Assembly (NCBI GenBank): GCA_964602985.1
Contig: CAZRTJ010000034.1
Coordinates: 1 to 24,935 of the forward strand
Source of the DNA: CAYZJB01 sp964602985
Lineage (GTDB): Bacteria; CLD3; SB21
Length of the DNA stretch: 24,935 bases
Direction: 5' to 3'
Both the position numbers and the translations under genes were made by a program. Shown in pieces: positions 7,985 through 16,400 of this stretch. Every line of letters begins with the position of its first letter. Within the stretch, counting starts at the first letter, position 1. The notes beneath the pieces were generated by a model. The model was not told where the DNA came from. It saw only the letters and a program-made list of their open reading frames with translations, and ran no database searches.

Positions 7985-8221
7985 TACCAATTCTAGTCGA
8001 TTGGACGCCGCCGTGGACTCTTGGAACCGACCCTTGCTTCCTACGGGAGAAACTGCCATATTTTTTCGCCTCGAACACGTTATCGGTTTATAAATGTTTC
8101 TGATGTCTGGCATGCAAACGTGTCTGATTCACGTGCACGTTCGATTGTACCCCCGAATCCTCAGTCAGAGCGAAGGGGAGCGTAGTCATACTGGTCCATC
8201 GATCACATCAGGGAGAAGGTC
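7985..8221 (+). promoter_or_regulatory. Upstream region of the amidoligase operon
   Basis: This stretch contains no gene. TATAAA (8089-8094) is the best -10 candidate for the operon starting at 8222, but it has only a weak -35 (TTCGCC, 8065-8070). The leader would then be about 120 nt. A small symmetric element, AACGTG and CACGTT with CACGTG between, lies near 8116-8140 and could bind a regulator. No sigma-54 type GG-N10-GC promoter was found, although some PspA operons use one. The ribosome binding site GGGAGAAGG (8211-8219) is clear. Confidence 0.35.
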
Positions 8222-9211
8222 ATGAGTAAGAAGATGAGGGTAGGTGTCCTCCGGGGAATGGAAAAGTCGTTTCCGGAAGCATTGATCGCGAATATCAACA
8301 AGGTCGCGAGTGAGAGAAAATTGGCGATGGAAGCCGATTTTGTGACCCTTGGCGGCACACAAATGGCGGAGCCGACCGGGTACAACGTCATTATTGATCG
8401 TATTTCTCACGAGGTCCCGTATTACCGAACGTATTTAAAAAACGCTATTCTCACCGGCACGCATGTGATCAACAATCCCTTCTGGTGGTCGGCGGACGAC
8501 AAGTTTTTCAATTACGCGCTCGCACACAAGATGGGCATTCCGGTTCCGAGAACAGTCGTGCTTCCCAGTTATTCCCATCCACCCAATACGACTGCCGATT
8601 CATTCAGAAACCTCGAATTTCCGTTACCCTGGGACAGGCTTTTCGAATACGTCGGGTTTCCCGCGTTCATGAAGCCGTTTGACGGAGGGGGATGGCGGCA
8701 CGTGTACAAGATTCGTTCCAAGGACGACTTCTTCGAGCGCTACGCGGAGACCGGGGACATTTGCATGGTGCTTCAGGAAAACATCGATTTTTCCGAATAT
8801 TACCGGTGCTATTGCATCGACAGAAAGCATGTTCATATCATGCCCTACGATCCCGGTGCAGAGCCGCACGATCGTTATGTCAAGCACCCGCGTCCGCTGG
8901 ATCCAAAGCTGGAAAAGAAGATTCACCAATACTGCATCGATATCTGCAATGCCCTGGGCTATGATTTGAATACGATTGAATTTGCCGTTCGCGATGGGAT
9001 TCCGTACGCGATCGATTATATGAATCCGGCGCCTGATTGCGACTACAACTCCGTCACGCCGCGTAATTTCGAATGGGTCGTGGGCAAGGTTACCGAAATG
9101 GCCATCGCACGCGCCCTGGATCCGTCCAGCCCCACCGCCGGTATGGCGTGGAGCCATTTTCTGAACGGCAAGTCTGCAATTGAGTCCAAGCCAAAGAAAA
9201 AGAAGAAATAG
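8222..9211 (+). CDS. ATP-grasp ligase, RimK-like
   Basis: A 329-residue ATP-grasp protein, predicted to activate a carboxylate as acyl-phosphate and join it to an amine. Residues 1-95 form a pre-ATP-grasp (Rossmann-like) domain. ATP-binding features follow: Lys151 in FMKPFDGGGW with a glycine-rich loop (155-157), then Glu186 in LQENI. Metal ligands are Glu253 (NTIEFAV), Asp265 and Asn268 (IDYMNPAPD), so the fold looks functional. It has no close match I can name, and the substrate is unknown. The C-terminus ends in a short lysine run (KPKKKKK). The ATG has a good ribosome binding site. It is the first gene of a tight operon with a permuted ATP-grasp ligase 11 bp downstream and a GCS2-type ligase after that, so the three probably act in one pathway. 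Confidence 0.85.
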   Translation: MSKKMRVGVLRGMEKSFPEALIANINKVASERKLAMEADFVTLGGTQMAEPTGYNVIIDRISHEVPYYRTYLKNAILTGTHVINNPFWWSADDKFFNYALAHKMGIPVPRTVVLPSYSHPPNTTADSFRNLEFPLPWDRLFEYVGFPAFMKPFDGGGWRHVYKIRSKDDFFERYAETGDICMVLQENIDFSEYYRCYCIDRKHVHIMPYDPGAEPHDRYVKHPRPLDPKLEKKIHQYCIDICNALGYDLNTIEFAVRDGIPYAIDYMNPAPDCDYNSVTPRNFEWVVGKVTEMAIARALDPSSPTAGMAWSHFLNGKSAIESKPKKKKK

Positions 9212-9222
9212 CGGCAAGAATC

Positions 9223-10692
9223 ATGAATCAAAGCGCTCTTGTCGAAGCCAAGATGAACTTTCACGATTTGGTGGAGGAATACGAATCCCATCTGGGTTCG
9301 ATCCACGCGAAGTTTCAAAAGGCGTGCGAGAAGTCCCTTCTGACTTTTGGAGGACGGCCGCTGTTTTCCTTTCTGCGGCCGCACATGATCACGGTCGGCC
9401 AATACACGTATCTGCAATACGTTTGCCGCGTTCTTCGGAATGCAGTTTCGCGTTTCAAGGACATGGCGCTTTCGAGCGAAGCCTGGATGGATCAGGCGGG
9501 ATTGTTGGATCGCGAGAGACAACTCGTCGATATCTACCCCGGATACGATCGGCTCTCGATTACCGCGCGGTGGGACAGTTTTATGACCGGTGATGCGTTG
9601 CACTTTGTCGAACTCAATGCGGAATGCCCGGCCGGAATCGCGTATCAGGATGTCGCCGCGGCGGTGTACGGGACACTGCCATTTGTTAAAGAATTCAAGA
9701 AGAAATACCACGTGATGGAATGGGAGTTGCGGCAAAGACTCCTGGACGAACTGCTGCTGGCATACCGACAATGGAAGGGGAATAAGAGAAACGCAAAACC
9801 GCGCATTGCAATCGTGGATTGGAAGGAAGTACCCACGTTTAATGAGTTTCAGTTGTTCAGAAAATTCTTCAAACAACACGGGTATGATTGCGTGATCGCG
9901 GATCCCCGCGACCTCGAGTATCTGGGTGGTCGTTTGCTTGTCGGTGGCAAGCCTGTGGACCTGGTGTACAAGCGGATCCTGACCAACGACTGCGTGGAAC
10001 GACCCGAGGAGACGAGGGCGTTGGTCGACGCTTATCGGGATCTGAATGTATGTATGATCAATTCCTTTCGCGCCAAGATCGTCCATAAGAAGTCCATATT
10101 CGCCGTCCTGACGCACGAAAAGAACCAAGAGTTGTTTACTGGCGAAGAACTCCACGTCATCCAAAATCATATCCCGTGGACACGCAAGATCCAGAATGAA
10201 ACGACCACTTTCCATGGGACGCGCATTGACTTGGTGGAGTTCGTTTCGCACAATCGGGAGAAATTCGTCATCAAGCCAAACGACGAATACGGCGGTAAGG
10301 GGGTCTCTTTGGGGCGGGAGACCGACAATGCCACGTGGCAGCGGCTGATTCAGGACGCGTTGTCCGGTGAATTTCTCGTGGTGCAGGAGATCGTGCCTTT
10401 GCCTCGGGAGCCCTTTCCCATGTACAAAGACGGTCGGCTGCAGTACGCCGAGATGGTGGTGGATATGGATCCTTACGCCTATGGCGGCGACGTGGACGGT
10501 GTCCTGACTCGATTGTCGGCATCGTCGCTGGCCAATGTCACGGCTGGAGGTGGAACAACTCCAACATTCGTCATTTCCAACAGGCTGTCCCGTCAGACTG
10601 TCTCGATCCGAAAGATCCGTACGGTTCGGAAAAGGAAGGCCGCGAAACCGGTGCGAACGCGACGGAAAACGACCGGAAGGAAAAAGAGGTGA
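9223..10692 (+). CDS. Circularly permuted ATP-grasp ligase
   Basis: A 489-residue protein whose ATP-grasp motifs occur in permuted order, as in the glutathionylspermidine-synthetase-like/CP-ATP-grasp superfamily. The substrate/metal motif comes first: RWDSF (116-120) and VELNAECPAG (129-138, Glu130 and Asn132). The nucleotide-binding part follows: Lys351 in VIKPNDEYGGKG, then VVQEIV with Glu389, and the terminal TRLSASSLANVTAGGGTTP region (429-447) typical of the family. It should form an amide bond at ATP cost; substrates are unknown. The last 30 residues are an Arg/Lys-rich tail (TVRKRK..RKKR) not belonging to the domain. The start has a weak ribosome binding site; Met11 is a possible alternative. 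Its stop overlaps the next gene's GTG start in the sequence GTGA, which indicates translational coupling. Confidence 0.83.
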   Translation: MNQSALVEAKMNFHDLVEEYESHLGSIHAKFQKACEKSLLTFGGRPLFSFLRPHMITVGQYTYLQYVCRVLRNAVSRFKDMALSSEAWMDQAGLLDRERQLVDIYPGYDRLSITARWDSFMTGDALHFVELNAECPAGIAYQDVAAAVYGTLPFVKEFKKKYHVMEWELRQRLLDELLLAYRQWKGNKRNAKPRIAIVDWKEVPTFNEFQLFRKFFKQHGYDCVIADPRDLEYLGGRLLVGGKPVDLVYKRILTNDCVERPEETRALVDAYRDLNVCMINSFRAKIVHKKSIFAVLTHEKNQELFTGEELHVIQNHIPWTRKIQNETTTFHGTRIDLVEFVSHNREKFVIKPNDEYGGKGVSLGRETDNATWQRLIQDALSGEFLVVQEIVPLPREPFPMYKDGRLQYAEMVVDMDPYAYGGDVDGVLTRLSASSLANVTAGGGTTPTFVISNRLSRQTVSIRKIRTVRKRKAAKPVRTRRKTTGRKKR

Positions 10693-11804
10693 ATACAGAA
10701 TCCGTTCCCTTTACGATCGGGATTGAAGAGGAGTACCAGATCGTCGATCCGGTGAGTCGTGAGTTACGGTCTCACGTCAGTTCGCAGATGATCGAGGAGG
10801 GGAAGCTCCTCCTCTCGGAACAGATCAAGATGGAGATGCATCAGTCGGTCATCGAGGTTGGCACGCAGGTTTGCCGGACGATCGGGGAGGCCCGACGAGA
10901 GGTCATTAAACTTCGTAAGGCCATCGCTTCGCTGGCAGCCAAGAGAAATCTCGCCATCGTCGCCGCAAGTACCCATCCGATTTCGGATTGGAAGAAACAA
11001 GAGATTAGTGATCACGCCCGCTATCACGAGATTGTGAATGACATGCAGGATGTGGCGCGGGCCAACCTGATCTTCGGCCTGCACATTCACGTCGGAATGC
11101 CGGATTTGGAAACGTGCGTCGCCATTATGAATCAATTGCGTTATTTTCTTCCGCACATCCTGGCTCTTTCGACGAGTTCCCCGTTTTGGATTGGCCGCAA
11201 CACGGGGCTGAGTTCTTATCGTACGAGAGTCTTCCAGCGATTTCCCCGGACAGATCTTCCGCCCTTGTTTGAATCGTATTCCCAGTTTGAGGATTTCGTC
11301 AAGATGCTGGTGAAGACGAGATGCATCGACAATGGAAAGAAGATTTGGTGGGATGCCAGGCCGCATCCCAGTTTTGGCACCCTCGAGGTGCGTGTTTGTG
11401 ACTTGCCGACCCGGGTCGACGAAACGTTGGCCATCGCGGCGCTCGTTCAGGCGCTCATGCTGACCCTGTATCACCTGCACAAGATCAACATGAGCTGGAG
11501 ACTATACAGCAGTGCGCTGATCGCCGAAAACAAGTGGCGGGCAAGCCGGTATGGTCTGAATGGCAAACTCATTGATTTTGGAAAGCAGGAGGAGGTTTGG
11601 ACGAAGGACCTCATTTGTGAATTGATGCGATTTGTGGATGAGGCCGTGGATGAACTCGATTCCCGGAAGGAAATTGATTATATCTATAAGATTCTGGAAC
11701 AGGGTACAAGCTCGGATCGACAAATCCACGTATTCGAGGAAACGCAGAATCTGGAGGCCGTGACCGATTATCTGATTCAAGACACGTTGCACAACCTGAA
11801 TTGA
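10689..11804 (+). CDS. Carboxylate-amine ligase, YbdK/GCS2 family
   Basis: A 371-residue member of the glutamate-cysteine ligase type 2 superfamily (glutamine-synthetase-like fold), closest to the YbdK group. Such enzymes join an amine to a carboxylate, classically the gamma-carboxyl of glutamate, using ATP. Diagnostic motifs are FTIGIEEEYQIVDP (8-21), FGLHIHVG (129-136), LALSTSSPFWIG with NTGLSSYR (158-178), and WWDARPHPSFGTLEVRVCD (220-238). These contain the conserved Glu/His metal ligands, so activity is expected. The length matches the family. The start is GTG, with the purine-rich site GGAAGGAA just upstream, overlapping the preceding ligase by 4 bp. This is the third amide-forming fold in the operon. 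The acceptor and donor are not predictable from sequence alone. Confidence 0.93.
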   Translation: MNTESVPFTIGIEEEYQIVDPVSRELRSHVSSQMIEEGKLLLSEQIKMEMHQSVIEVGTQVCRTIGEARREVIKLRKAIASLAAKRNLAIVAASTHPISDWKKQEISDHARYHEIVNDMQDVARANLIFGLHIHVGMPDLETCVAIMNQLRYFLPHILALSTSSPFWIGRNTGLSSYRTRVFQRFPRTDLPPLFESYSQFEDFVKMLVKTRCIDNGKKIWWDARPHPSFGTLEVRVCDLPTRVDETLAIAALVQALMLTLYHLHKINMSWRLYSSALIAENKWRASRYGLNGKLIDFGKQEEVWTKDLICELMRFVDEAVDELDSRKEIDYIYKILEQGTSSDRQIHVFEETQNLEAVTDYLIQDTLHNLN

Positions 11805-11828
11805 CATACTTAACCACAGGAGGATACG

Positions 11829-12491
11829 ATGGGAATTTTCTCGAGAATGACGGACATCTTCAAGGCCAATATCAATGATCTTCTGGACAAAGCCGAAGAT
11901 CCCGAGAAGATGATCAAGCAGATGGTCATTGAAATGGAAGAAGCCGTCAACAAGGCCACCACCGCCGTTGGTTCGGCAATTGCGAACCAGAAGCGGCTGG
12001 AAAAGCAATACAATGAGAACAAGAAGCTGGCCGAGGACTGGCAAAACAAAGCCGTTCAGGCAGTCAATGCCGGCCGGGACGATCTAGCCGCCCAGGCGCT
12101 GGCCAAGAAGACAAGCTACATGAATGCGGCCACATCGCTGGAACCAAACGTGACAGAGGCCACGAAGACTGCCGAAGCGATGAAACAGCAATTGTCGCAA
12201 TTGAAGGCCAAGCTGGATGAGGCGCGAGTTCGCCAGAACACGCTCATAGCCCGTCATCAGGCGGCGAAGGCTAAGAAGCAGATCGCCCAGGCCATGTCCG
12301 GTGTCGGCGGCGGCGCCTTCGGCAATTTTGATAAATTTGAGAAGAAGATTGAAGATGCGGAAGCGGAGGCGGATGCGCACGTGGAATTGTCCGGACAGTC
12401 AACCACCCTTGAAGACGAGTTCAAGCAATTGAATACCACAGCCACTGTGGACGACGAACTGGCGGCTTTGAAGGCCCAGCTTGGCAAGTAA
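11829..12491 (+). CDS. pspA: PspA/Vipp1 (IM30) family membrane-stress protein
   Basis: A 220-residue ESCRT-III-related protein, the same size as known PspA (about 222). The N-terminus MGIFSRMTDIFKANINDLLD is the amphipathic membrane-binding helix, followed by the family-typical AEDPEKMIKQMVIEME. Long Ala/Lys/Glu/Gln-rich coiled-coil helices run from about 25 to 150 and again at 160-185. A glycine-rich break (GVGGGAFG, about 157-164) separates them. The protein should polymerise on the inner membrane to stabilise it during stress. It has a near-ideal ribosome binding site AGGAGG (11818-11823). No terminator lies in the 24 bp after the ligase operon, so co-transcription with the three ligases is likely. 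No PspF, PspB or PspC gene is nearby. The following hairpin (12556-12586) ends the transcript. Confidence 0.93.
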   Translation: MGIFSRMTDIFKANINDLLDKAEDPEKMIKQMVIEMEEAVNKATTAVGSAIANQKRLEKQYNENKKLAEDWQNKAVQAVNAGRDDLAAQALAKKTSYMNAATSLEPNVTEATKTAEAMKQQLSQLKAKLDEARVRQNTLIARHQAAKAKKQIAQAMSGVGGGAFGNFDKFEKKIEDAEAEADAHVELSGQSTTLEDEFKQLNTTATVDDELAALKAQLGK

Positions 12492-12495
12492 CGGC

Positions 12496-12525
12496 TTGAC
12501 TGTATATTTCCGTGTGATGTATAAT
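12496..12525 (+). promoter_or_regulatory. Near-consensus promoter directly after pspA
   Basis: TTGACT (12496-12501) and TATAAT (12520-12525) are spaced by 18 bp, so both boxes are at or one base from consensus. The -10 merges with a 14-bp AT-rich palindrome ATAATATATATTAT (12521-12534). Predicted initiation is near 12532. Only the terminator at 12556-12586 lies downstream on this strand, with no gene between. Confidence 0.6.
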
Positions 12526-12555
12526 ATATATTATGTAAACCCACTGTTTTAGAAT

Positions 12556-12586
12556 GAAGGGGTCGTCATCGCGACCCCTTCTCTTT
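12556..12586 (+). terminator. Terminator after pspA
   Basis: GAAGGGGTCG (12556-12565) pairs perfectly with CGACCCCTTC (12572-12581) around a 6-base loop, followed by the T-rich TCTTT. It ends the pspA transcript and any transcript from the promoter at 12496. It lies just beyond the 3' end of the convergent gene at 12604. Confidence 0.8.
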
Positions 12587-12603
12587 CAGACACAAAACTC
12601 GGA

Positions 12604-13200
12604 CTAGTTTCTTTTGTCCTCCTGAAATCCAGTGTTCCAGTATGTCCACTCCAGCTTCTTTCGCTTGAGCTTCATGTCGAGGAACATCACATAGGCCCAT
12701 TCGGTGTTAGTTCGAATGTCTTGGTAGTCAGCGATGTTGATATCAGCCGCATCTACGCCGAATAGCTCGACATAATACTTGAGCGTCTGGGGTAGGATTT
12801 GAAATCCCCCAACCTCCCCGAAAGGTCCTTCAAGATTGCTCCAAAACGAGCTTTCCGTCTTCAGGACATTGTGAATGAACTCATTGTCGATGTTGAATTG
12901 CCGCGATTTCTTTTGGAGGTGTCGTACCAATAGTCGGTCCGGTCGGTAGCCAGCCGATCGCAGATCGGCGATCTTCGAATCGAGTTCCTCCATGTCTGCT
13001 CGGTAGCGATTCAAAACAGCGTTTTCCTTCTTGAGTCTATAGACTTCGTCCCGTAGCCTTTCGATCTCGGCAGACTGCGCTTTTTGCACATCGTCGTTTC
13101 CGGCGAAGTTGGTCAGCAAGGAGACGCCAACGAACAAACCTGCAAGTGTAAACACAATAGAAACAGTTCTTTTGGCATTGTTTCTGAACTTGTGGTTCAC
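12604..13200 (-). CDS. Membrane-anchored lytic-transglycosylase-like protein
   Basis: A 198-residue protein with one N-terminal membrane helix (about 12-32) after a basic start, a coiled coil (about 38-82), then a domain resembling the SLT/goose-lysozyme-type transglycosylase fold. Visible cues are KTESSFW (114-120, candidate catalytic Glu116), GEVGGFQILPQT (128-139, matching the G-x-GLMQxxPxT motif) and WTYWNTG (185-191) in place of the usual AYNxG. The family cleaves peptidoglycan glycan strands. The similarity is clear in motif order but divergent in detail, so activity is an inference; a structural or adaptor role is possible. Topology is one helix with the domain outside the cytoplasm. 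The upstream gap holds an inverted repeat (13230-13259). It converges on pspA with the terminator between them. Confidence 0.7.
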   Translation of the reverse strand: MNHKFRNNAKRTVSIVFTLAGLFVGVSLLTNFAGNDDVQKAQSAEIERLRDEVYRLKKENAVLNRYRADMEELDSKIADLRSAGYRPDRLLVRHLQKKSRQFNIDNEFIHNVLKTESSFWSNLEGPFGEVGGFQILPQTLKYYVELFGVDAADINIADYQDIRTNTEWAYVMFLDMKLKRKKLEWTYWNTGFQEDKRN

Positions 13201-13229
13201 TAGTGAATCCTTTCTTTTGTTCGAAAATT

Positions 13230-13259
13230 GGTTGACAACGGGTTAATGGTTTGTCAACC
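13230..13259. promoter_or_regulatory. Operator-like inverted repeat upstream of the transglycosylase-like gene
   Basis: GGTTGACAA (13230-13238) and TTGTCAACC (13251-13259) are perfect reverse complements with a 12-bp spacer, so the half-site centres are 21 bp apart, two helical turns. A direct repeat GTTAAT (13242-13247 and 13260-13265) overlaps it. The arms include TTGACA on each strand, but no matching -10 is visible at 16-18 bp. It lies 30-59 bp upstream of the start codon at 13200. Confidence 0.5.
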
Positions 13260-13396
13260 GTTAATTAAAGCGAATATTTACAATTACTTGAGTGAGTACC
13301 AATTCATCGCGCCGTATTATATCACAAATGGCCTGGCTACGCAAGAAAAAAATCGTAATATATCAGCAAGTAACATATTGTTATTATTACCTGGAA

Positions 13397-13427
13397 AATA
13401 AAAAAAGGCACCACTGGGGTGCCTTTT
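13397..13427 (-). terminator. Terminator of the rpoBC operon
   Basis: On the minus strand AAAAGGCACC (13427-13418) pairs with GGTGCCTTTT (13412-13403) around a 5-base loop, and the T run continues as TTTTTTATTTT. It lies 24 bp after the rpoC stop. The plus strand also reads a short T-rich tail after the stem, so it could act weakly in both directions. Confidence 0.88.
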
Positions 13428-13450
13428 CTCAGAAACAGATAAGAAACGGC

Positions 13451-16400
13451 TTACTGCTTCGACTTCTTGCTTGGCTTCTCTTCCTCCGATTTTCCGTCCG
13501 GAGGCGTGACCAATAGCCCATCGTACAGCCTGATTCCCGTCCCGGCCGGTATCAGTTTACCCATGATGACGTTCTCTTTGAGCCCTAGCAGTTGGTCAGT
13601 CTTACAACTGATCGCCGCATCTGCCAGAACCTTTGTTGTTTCCTGGAACGAGGCAGCCGAAATGAAGCTCTCCGTTGAAAGGGAAGCCTGTGTGATACCC
13701 AGCAGAAGCGGCTCGGCCGTTGCGGGCAGCGCGTCACGGTAGGTCGGCGGCTCCTTCTTCTCGTATTTCTTGTTGATCTTGTCCGCCTCCGCTCGCTGCA
13801 TGATTTGCCCGGTCTTCACAGGCGCATCGCCCTTCTCGACCACAACCACGCGATCCCGGATCTTCTGGTTTTCATCGAGGAAGCGGAGACGATCAACCTG
13901 ATCGTCCTGGAGGAAGTATGTGTCGCCCGGATCGGCAATTCGCACGCGCTGGAGCATCTGCCGAACGATGATCTCGATGTGCTTGTCATTGATCTTCACA
14001 CCTTGCGTCCGATAGACTTCCTGGATTTCATTCACCAGGTAGCGCTGGACTTCAGCGGGCCCCTTGATGCGAAGAATATCGTGGGGAGCGACAGCCCCAT
14101 CGCACAACTGATCACCAGCAATAATCTCGTCATCCGTATGGACAATGAGGTGCTTGCCGAACGGGATCTTGTAGGTCTTGACTTCCCCGTCCCTACCCTC
14201 CACATGAACCTCACGGTATCCGCGGCTGACTTTCCCGATTTTGACGACTCCATCGATTTCCGTAACCACGGCAGCCTCACGCGGACGGCGCGCTTCGAAC
14301 AATTCCTGCACGCGGGGCAGACCGCCCGTGATGTCCTTGGTTTTCGACATTTCCCTCGGGATCTTGGCGATCGCATCGCCCGCGATTACCTCATCCCCTT
14401 CTTTGACCACGAGATACGCCCGGGTCGGCAGGATATGCGATTCGACGATCATTCTCCCCTGCTTGACCAGCAGCGTCGGGGTGACCTTCTTGTCGCGGGA
14501 ATCGATGATCACCAGATGCTTCATGCCGGTGGCCTCGTCGGCTTCTTCGCGGCAGGTGACTCCTTCCTTGATTCCGTCGAATTCGATCACTCCGTCATTT
14601 TCCGTGATGATGCTCGTGTTGTACGGATCCCACGTCATGATAAAGTCGTCTTTTTTCACCTTCTGGCCGTCGTGCACGGCCAAGGCTGCACCGTACGGCA
14701 CCTTGTAGGCGTAGATCAAACGACCGGTATCGTCCTGCAGTTCGACCCGGGCGGTCCGGCTCAACGAAATAACCGCCTGATCCGACTTTCTTTCCAGAGT
14801 GCGCATACCGGGGCTGAAGACGATCTTGCCATCGGCCTTTGCCAATGCTTGCGGCTGCTCGCCAATACGTGAGGCAACGCCACCGATGTGGAAAGTTCGC
14901 AGGGTCAACTGTGTACCCGGCTCTCCAATGGACTGTGCGGCCATCACGCCGACGGCCTCGCCGACATTGACGACCTTGCCGGAAGCCAAATTGCGACCGT
15001 AGCACTTGCCGCAGACGCCCCGTTTGGATTCACACGTCAGCACCGAGCGAATGGAGACCACTTCGATCGCGGAGTTGTTCAACATCTCCGCCTTTTCTTC
15101 GTCGATGAGTTCGCCTGCTTCGATGACCACCCGATTGGTACCGGGTTCCATCACATCTTCCGCGGCGACACGGCCAAGGCATCGTTCACCGAGCGATTCC
15201 TTGATTTCTTCACCTTCCTTAATGGCGGCCGTTGCCACGCCCAGGATCGTGCCGCAGTCTTCCTCCGTGATGATCACGTCCTGCGCGACATCCACGAGAC
15301 GCCGAGTCAGGTATCCTGCATCGGCAGTTTTCAACGCGGTATCGGCCAATCCTTTGCGCGCTCCGTGTGTGGAGATGAAGTATTCCCATACCGAGAGACC
15401 CTCTTTGAAGCTGGCCGTAATCGGGTGTTCGATGATTTCACCGACCTGACCCGTCATACTCTTCTGAGGTTTGGACATCAATCCACGCATGCCGCCCAAC
15501 TGCTTGATCTGGTCCCGCGATCCGCGAGCGCCAGAATCCATCATCATGAACACGGGGTTAAACCCGTTGTTGCTCTGCGCGATGTTTTCGTACATCGCGG
15601 CGGCGACGTCATTCGACGCGTGCGTCCAAATGTCGATGATCTTGTTGTAGCGTTCGCCGTCGGTCATCAACCCCATCCGATAGGTCTTCTGGACCTTTTC
15701 GACGTCGTGATTGGCCGATTTTAGCACGTCTGACTTATTGGGTGGCGACAACACATCCTCGATACCAATGGAGGCGCCGGACCGCGTGGCGAATGAGAAT
15801 CCGAGTTCCTTTAGACGATCGAGAAACTCGACGGTCTGTTTGTTCCCCAGTTCTGAATAAATCCTGGAGACCACCTCTTCGATTTTCTTCTTCGTCAGCA
15901 GTTCATTCAGGAAGCCCATCTTCTTGGGAACAATCTCATTGAACAGAATCCGGCCTACGCTGGTGTCCAAATACGAATACATCGGCTGTTTCTCCGAATG
16001 ACCCTGCCCGTTGATACGCAGTTTGATCTTGGCATGCAGGTCCACGACGCCGGCATCGTACGCGATCCGGACTTCTTCGGCGTTGGAGAATTTCATTCCC
16101 TCGCCTTTGCAGCCGCTACGCATTTTTGTGACGTAGTAGCATCCCAACACCATATCCTGGGATGGAATGGCGATGGGTCGGCCGCTCGACGGTTGAATGA
16201 TATTATGACTGGACAACACCAGCATTCGCGTTTCAATTTGCGCCTCGTACGAGAGCGGAATGTGCACGGCCATTTGATCCCCGTCGAAGTCGGCGTTAAA
16301 AGCCGCGCAAACGAGGGGGTGGATCTGTAAGGCCCGACCCTCTACGAGGACCGGCTGGAAGGCCTGAATGCCCAGGCGGTGCAGAGTGGGCGCACGGTTC

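Noticed and set aside
8100..8221. Sigma-54 promoter for the ligase-pspA operon
   Set aside because: TGGCATG occurs near 8107 but the GG-N10-GC spacing is not met.
9043..10251. A 402-codon minus-strand frame across the two ATP-grasp genes
   Set aside because: It spans the gap between two clear genes and has no motifs, while the plus-strand frames keep catalytic residues.
11801..11830. TTGACA followed by TACGAT as a separate pspA promoter
   Set aside because: The -10 would overlap the start codon, and the -35 coincides with the stop of the ligase gene; it would only work for a leaderless message, yet a strong ribosome binding site is present.
13805..14872. A 355-codon plus-strand frame opposite rpoC
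   Set aside because: Antisense to the beta' C-terminal region, with no recognisable domain; a shadow frame.
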